From the NCBI GenBank assembly GCA_947591785.1, contig CANQDK010000001.1, positions 124,001 through 188,000 of the forward strand: a stretch of DNA of 64,000 nt, written 5' to 3'. The notes beneath the pieces were generated by a model that saw only the letters and a list, made by a program, of their open reading frames with translations, did not search any database and was not told the origin of the DNA. The stretch comes from an uncultured Clostridia bacterium (GTDB taxonomy: Bacteria > Bacillota > Clostridia > Christensenellales > UBA1242). Position numbers and translations under genes: made by a program. Within the stretch, counting starts at the first letter, position 1, and each line of letters begins with the position of its first letter. Below, in pieces: positions 59,802 to 64,000 of this stretch.

Positions 59802-61252
59802 AAGTTTTGGATAGAAGTATAAATGCATGGCAACTTGGAATTTTGATTTTTATCCTGTTGTTTGCAAACAAAATTTTGGTTTTACCTTCACTTCTATTTG
59901 AAGGTGCAAAAATGGAATCCCTTTTCGCACTTTTATTCTTGTGTGCTTGCGAATTTGGGTTAGTTGTTTTGTTCTATTTTGCTAAGAAGAAATTTCCAAC
60001 GCAGAGTTTTTCCAAAATAGTGAGAGAGCATCTTGGAAATATCACAAAAATCATGTTTTATTTTCTTATTATGATTTTTTTTCTCGCGAAAGCCGTTCTG
60101 CTTTATAATGTCACTTACATTTTCTTTCGTAATCTTATATATAAGGATACAAGCAATTTTTTAATTCTTTTTTGCTTTCTGCCGATTATAAATCATCTTG
60201 CTATTTGTGGTTTGCGAGTGTTGGGCAGAACTACACAAATTTTCTTTCCAATTATATTTGGGATTCTTTTTTTCTGTATTGTTGTTGGTGTTTTTGGGAT
60301 AAATAATCGTCCACTATTTTTTTCAAGTTCATTCATGTCGATTTTAGAAACTGGAGCAAGACACATATCGCCATTTGGAGATATGATGTTTTTATTCTTA
60401 ATTATGGATAGAGTTGAAATTAAAAAGGGGCAATGGAAGATAATTTTTTCATCAACTGCAATTTCTCTTCTTTTTGTTTTTGCAATAAATCTTGTGTTTA
60501 TGCTTTCTTATACTTTTACATGCTTCATGCATCCATACGCAATTTTTGAAATTATGAGTTTTGTGAAAGAATATGGTGGGCTTGGCAGGATTGATATTAT
60601 TTCAATGGTTCTTATAATTCTTTTAGCCTACTTTCATTTGACAATCTATCTTAAATGTTTTATGTTGTCCTTCCATGAAGTTTTTAGAAAAATTGATATG
60701 ATTTACAGCGTTTTATCTTTTAATTTTTTCTTTATAATTATTGTTGTTTTCTTTATTGTAAATCTTGAAAGTGCGATTGTTTTTGGACAAGAAATTTTAC
60801 CATATTCAATAATTTTGCCTTACGCAATTTTGCCAATAATTCTGTTGATTTGTTGTATTAAAAATAAAAATATAAAAAATGACAATTTTAGAAAAATAAT
60901 AAAAAACAATAAAAAAGATATAAAAAATATGCAAAAAAATGCAAATTTTAATAAAAAAACAACAATTTTTTCTAAACAAATAAAAAAATCTATCTTTTTA
61001 ACTTTGAAAAAAACAAATAAAAATTTGTATATTTTTTCTAAAAATATAACAACAAAATTTAAAGCAAAATTGAAAAAAGTTTTAATTGATTTAAATTTAA
61101 TTAATTCAAAGAATAAAATTTTAAAATTAAAGAAAAAAGAAGTTTTTGATTTTGAAAAATTAAATTTCAAAAATTATTATTCAAAAATTTTTATGCAGAA
61201 GCATTTTAAAATTTGTAAGAGGAAAAGAGAAATGAGTGAGGTGACAAAATGA
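59798..61252 (+). CDS. gerAB: Spore germination receptor subunit B with long C-terminal extension
   Basis: This is the GerAB permease of the APC superfamily, with ten membrane helices within residues ~10-350 (start SINAWQLGILIFILLFANKI). The subunit contributes to germinant binding in B. subtilis. GerAB proteins normally end near residue ~365, but here ~130 further residues follow. They are very rich in Lys, Asn, Ile and Phe, with no helix pattern of a membrane segment (NNKKDIKNMQKNANFNKKTT). The tail may be a basic cytosolic extension unique to this lineage or an effect of AT drift. It overlaps gerAC by 4 nt. Confidence 0.93.
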   Translation: MKVLDRSINAWQLGILIFILLFANKILVLPSLLFEGAKMESLFALLFLCACEFGLVVLFYFAKKKFPTQSFSKIVREHLGNITKIMFYFLIMIFFLAKAVLLYNVTYIFFRNLIYKDTSNFLILFCFLPIINHLAICGLRVLGRTTQIFFPIIFGILFFCIVVGVFGINNRPLFFSSSFMSILETGARHISPFGDMMFLFLIMDRVEIKKGQWKIIFSSTAISLLFVFAINLVFMLSYTFTCFMHPYAIFEIMSFVKEYGGLGRIDIISMVLIILLAYFHLTIYLKCFMLSFHEVFRKIDMIYSVLSFNFFFIIIVVFFIVNLESAIVFGQEILPYSIILPYAILPIILLICCIKNKNIKNDNFRKIIKNNKKDIKNMQKNANFNKKTTIFSKQIKKSIFLTLKKTNKNLYIFSKNITTKFKAKLKKVLIDLNLINSKNKILKLKKKEVFDFEKLNFKNYYSKIFMQKHFKICKRKREMSEVTK

Positions 61253-62490
61253 AATTTTTTTGTCAACAACTTATAAAAACTCCAATGCTTCTTGTCTTTG
61301 TATTTATGCTTATTTTTTATGGAATTGTTGCGGTTGCTATGCCAGCCGAGATAAATCAATATGCTGTTGTGACAGCAATTGGAATTGATAAAGCAGAGGA
61401 AGAAGAAAATAACGAAATTTATGAACTTACACTCTTGACATTTGTTCCTGTTGCACAACAATCGTTTACAGAAAAATATAAACTTGTTAATGGGAAAGGA
61501 AGAAGTGTGAGCGAAGCAATGGACATTGCGTCCTTGAATATTGGACGTGAAATTGGACTTTCACATTTGAAAATGATTGTTTTAAGCAAGGAGATTGTTC
61601 AAGAGGGTGTGTTTAAATTTTTGGATTATTTAATAAGAGATATTCAAATTTCTTCAAGCACAAAAATTGTTACAACTGACACCTTAGCGAAAGAATTTTT
61701 AAAAACTGCTCAAAAATTGGATAATGAAAGTTCAATTAAAGTTAGCGAGCATATTCTTTTTAATTCTGAGTATATTTATTCAACAGAAAGCACTCTTGAA
61801 ACATTTTTCAAAGGAGAGTTTGGGCCAACACATGTTGGACTTATGGCTTGTCTGAGTTCAAAATCATCAGATGAACAAACCATGCCAACTGCTGGAAGTG
61901 ATTTGTCAAATGGCTCTGGAGGAGATGGGCAACAATCAAGTTCTGCTGAGGAAATTATAACTCAATGTCATGTTTACGTTTTTAAAAATGAAGAACTTGT
62001 TGTTATGCTTGGAGAAAGAGAAATGAAGAAAGTCAACTTTGTCCTTGGTGACTATTCAAATGGTTCTATTGTTGTTAAAAATATAACAGACAACCATTTT
62101 AATGATGCAAATTTGACTTTTGAAATCTTTGATAACACTATTTCATATCACATTGTTTATCAAAACGGAATTCCTGTGGTGAATATTGACACAAGTTTGA
62201 CTTTAAGGCTCAGTGAAATTGAACAAGAAAGTGAGCCTTTGCAGGAAAATGTTGAACTTTATGTTGTTTCTCAAACTGTGACTAATGCTCTTGAAAAGAA
62301 AGTTAGAAATTCAATGGCAGATGGAATTAATATCATGCGTGAACATCAAGTTGATATTGCCGATTTTTATACCATTCTTCATAACAACAATCCAAAGGCA
62401 TTTCATAAGTTTTTGGATAGCCTTGAAGATTCAGATGACTATTTGAATCACATTGTTTTTAAGGTTAGTGTGAGAATTTACGAAAAATGA
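61249..62490 (+). CDS. gerAC: Spore germination receptor subunit C, without lipobox
   Basis: This 413-residue Ger(x)C protein has the family start EINQYAVVTAIGIDKAE (~34-50), the central block KGRSVSEAMDIASLNIGREIGLSHLKMIVLS-like (~83-113), and a C-terminal domain with VRNSMADGINIMREHQVDI (~347). Family members are usually lipoproteins with Cys in an LTGCWD-like context. Here the N-terminal helix (~10-31) ends AVAMPAEI with no Cys, so it is probably anchored by an uncleaved helix. A Ser/Gly-rich insert (~200-232) interrupts the middle. It completes the gerA operon. Confidence 0.92.
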   Translation: MKFFCQQLIKTPMLLVFVFMLIFYGIVAVAMPAEINQYAVVTAIGIDKAEEEENNEIYELTLLTFVPVAQQSFTEKYKLVNGKGRSVSEAMDIASLNIGREIGLSHLKMIVLSKEIVQEGVFKFLDYLIRDIQISSSTKIVTTDTLAKEFLKTAQKLDNESSIKVSEHILFNSEYIYSTESTLETFFKGEFGPTHVGLMACLSSKSSDEQTMPTAGSDLSNGSGGDGQQSSSAEEIITQCHVYVFKNEELVVMLGEREMKKVNFVLGDYSNGSIVVKNITDNHFNDANLTFEIFDNTISYHIVYQNGIPVVNIDTSLTLRLSEIEQESEPLQENVELYVVSQTVTNALEKKVRNSMADGINIMREHQVDIADFYTILHNNNPKAFHKFLDSLEDSDDYLNHIVFKVSVRIYEK

Positions 62491-62939
62491 TTTATTCAGT
62501 TTTATTGCAGTCTTTGTTTTATTGTAGTTGAGTCTATGTAAGTGCATTTCCAACAACTTGATTGCTTGCATCAATACTTAAATAGAATCCAATTCCATTT
62601 TTAAATATAGTTTTTATTTTGAACTTAAATTTTATTTTGAACTTAAAATTATTACTTTTTAGATTTAAAATCAGTTCCTATTATTTTTTTTCAATTTCTA
62701 TATTTTTGAAATATTTTTAAATATTTTTGTTTTTATTTTAGCCTTTTAGAATTATATTTTTTGTTTGATTTGAATTGTTCGGCGTGATTTGTCTGGCTTA
62801 AAATATTTAAATTTAGGGGTTACGACAAAATATTTTTATTTTTGTTTTTTGTTTTGTTGTTTTATTTTTTTCTTTGTGATACAATATCATATAGTGTTTT
62901 GGCAAATTATACCACAAAACAGTTTTGTAAGGAGTCTTT
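62491..62939. other. Intergenic region with possible gene remnant, upstream of ftsH
   Basis: On the minus strand, 62690-62534 gives an open stretch ending FKNGIGFYLSIDASNQVVGN and a stop two codons later. The protein-like end has no start codon or ribosome site, so it may be the 3' remnant of a lost gene. The rest is AT-rich. The ftsH promoter lies at the right end. Confidence 0.35.
62857..62885 (+). promoter_or_regulatory. Promoter of ftsH
   Basis: -35 TTGTTT (62857-62862), 17-bp spacer, extended -10 TGATACAAT (hexamer 62880-62885). The ~50-nt leader holds a perfect ACAAAAC-A-GTTTTGT dyad (62914-62928) directly before AAGGAG. Confidence 0.7.
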
Positions 62940-64000
62940 ATGAATGAAAAGAAACAGAGAAAATTCAAACTCGGTTATGTCCTGGTGCTCTTAGTTGCAG
63001 TCCTGCTTTTTTCCCTTCTTTTGATTGATTTCGGTGAAAATGGAATTCGTTTGTCCTATGGACAAGCTCTTTCCGTGCTTGAATCTCAATCATATAAAAA
63101 TGATAAAGGTGAAGACGTTTCCGTTGATGTCGAATATGTGATGTTTAAAAATGGTAAAGGATATATCGTTGTTGCTGATTCAAAAATTCAACCAAATCAA
63201 ATGCCTTCATATTCGGATTTCTATTTTGAATATACAAACACTGTTGAATATGACAAACTTTTAAATGCTTGCTATAATGAAGACGGAACGATAAAGGATT
63301 ATTTGACTGATGTTGATGTTAGGCCTGCTGGAATAAATGCTTGGGATATTATTGTTCCAATCATGTATGTTGTGTTTGCAATCTTCATTTTGTTTATGTT
63401 TTATCGCATGATTGCAGGTGCAAATAAAGGAGCAATGAATTTCGGCAAAACGAAAGTTAAATCTTACCAGATGACAAAAGTCAAGTTCTCTGACATTGCT
63501 GGGATGGACGAAGAAAAAGCAGAACTTCAAGAAATTGTCGAATTCCTAAAAAATCCAAAGAAATTTACTGATTTGGGTGCTAGAATTCCAAAAGGAGTTT
63601 TGCTTGTTGGACAACCTGGAACTGGTAAAACCTTGCTTGCTCGTGCAGTTGCAGGAGAGAGCAAAGTTCCTTTCATATCAATAAGCGGTTCTGATTTTGT
63701 TGAAATGTTTGTTGGTGTTGGTGCATCTCGTGTGCGAGACTTGTTCGATCAAGCAAAGAAAAACAAACCTTGCATTGTCTTTATTGATGAAATAGATGCA
63801 GTTGGCAGACAAAGAGGAGCTGGACTTGGTGGTGGAAACGATGAAAGAGAACAAACACTCAACCAACTTCTTGTTGAGATGGACGGCTTTGAACCAAATG
63901 AAGGAATAATTGTCTTGGCTGCGACAAACCGCAGTGATGTTTTGGATCCTGCTTTGATGCGTCCAGGCCGTTTTGATAGACAAATTTATGTTCATGTTCC
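62940..64000 (+). CDS. ftsH: ATP-dependent zinc metalloprotease FtsH, N-terminal part (3' end outside window)
   Basis: FtsH is a membrane-bound AAA+ protease that degrades damaged membrane and regulatory proteins. The ~353 residues in the window include the first membrane helix (~12-31), a periplasmic-type external domain, the second helix (~139-160), then the AAA domain: GMDEEKAEL, Walker [10 protein letters not shown] (~222-230), the pore motif FVGVGASR, Walker [10 protein letters not shown] (~278-286) and the second region of homology [20 protein letters not shown] (~323-342). The zinc HExxH domain lies beyond the window. AAGGAG precedes ATG 62940. Confidence 0.97.
   Translation, partial: MNEKKQRKFKLGYVLVLLVAVLLFSLLLIDFGENGIRLSYGQALSVLESQSYKNDKGEDVSVDVEYVMFKNGKGYIVVADSKIQPNQMPSYSDFYFEYTNTVEYDKLLNACYNEDGTIKDYLTDVDVRPAGINAWDIIVPIMYVVFAIFILFMFYRMIAGANKGAMNFGKTKVKSYQMTKVKFSDIAGMDEEKAELQEIVEFLKNPKKFTDLGARIPKGVLLVGQPGTGKTLLARAVAGESKVPFISISGSDFVEMFVGVGASRVRDLFDQAKKNKPCIVFIDEIDAVGRQRGAGLGGGNDEREQTLNQLLVEMDGFEPNEGIIVLAATNRSDVLDPALMRPGRFDRQIYVHV

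Noticed and set aside
1..64000. tRNA or rRNA genes
   Set aside because: No GC-richer cloverleaf-like segment or rRNA signature sequence was seen in the gaps on either strand.

Overview
The window is a strongly AT-rich bacterial chromosome segment with the gene content of a spore-forming member of the Bacillota, most likely an uncultured Clostridia lineage. The evidence is rpoB-rpoC, WalJ, RNase J, GreA, TsaE/TsaB, MinD, a DUF4364 regulator, a PdaB-type deacetylase and a complete gerAA-gerAB-gerAC germinant-receptor operon. Genes start mostly at ATG behind AAGGAG-like ribosome sites, with a few TTG or GTG starts. Promoters are sigma-A type, often with an extended -10 (TGn before TATAAT). I found no rRNA, tRNA, CRISPR array or intact mobile element. 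The class-level placement is inference; no phylogenetic marker was aligned.

Layout. 1-8.2 kb: the 3' end of uvrA, walJ, a surface protein with a pseudo-peptidase-like domain, a class II aldolase (minus), a lipoprotein, hflX, a DUF1858 redox protein (minus) and a PRC-barrel protein. 8.7-22 kb: a VirB4-type ATPase with a fused PrgI-like membrane segment, followed 13 nt later by a 3521-residue lipoprotein with three GLUG-type beta-helix blocks. 22.3-29.8 kb: rpoB (with a predicted leader attenuator) and rpoC. 30-32.3 kb: pdaB and two tandem double-OB SSB-like genes. 32.6-35 kb: gpmI and a DUF378 protein (minus). 35.3-41.8 kb: greA, a membrane protein, rnj, a TrmR-like methyltransferase, a PAP2 phosphatase, tsaE, tsaB and an acidic zinc-ribbon protein. 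41.9-45.8 kb: a large minus-strand surface protein. 46-52.4 kb: two half-size TSUP genes, a ferredoxin, then a cluster of degenerate Ppx/GppA, degenerate HtrA, divergent MreB, MinD and a 72-residue unknown. 52.5-56.9 kb (minus): DegV, an ABC-2 transporter and DUF4364. 57-62.5 kb: an unknown acidic protein and the gerA operon behind a sigma-G-like promoter. The window ends inside ftsH.

The most notable points are: (1) the isolated VirB4 ATPase plus giant lipoprotein pair, with no relaxase, coupling protein or other type IV secretion gene in the window; (2) an operon of three proteins from the Ppx, HtrA and MreB families whose active-site motifs are eroded, next to minD; (3) four promoters (walJ, hflX, PAP2, ABC transporter) placed so that the mRNA should start at or within a base or two of the start codon, which would make them leaderless; (4) an intrinsic terminator inside the rpoB leader and a Gln in the rifampicin-binding region of RpoB at the E. 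coli H526 position. All functional statements come from reading motifs by eye; no database search was run.
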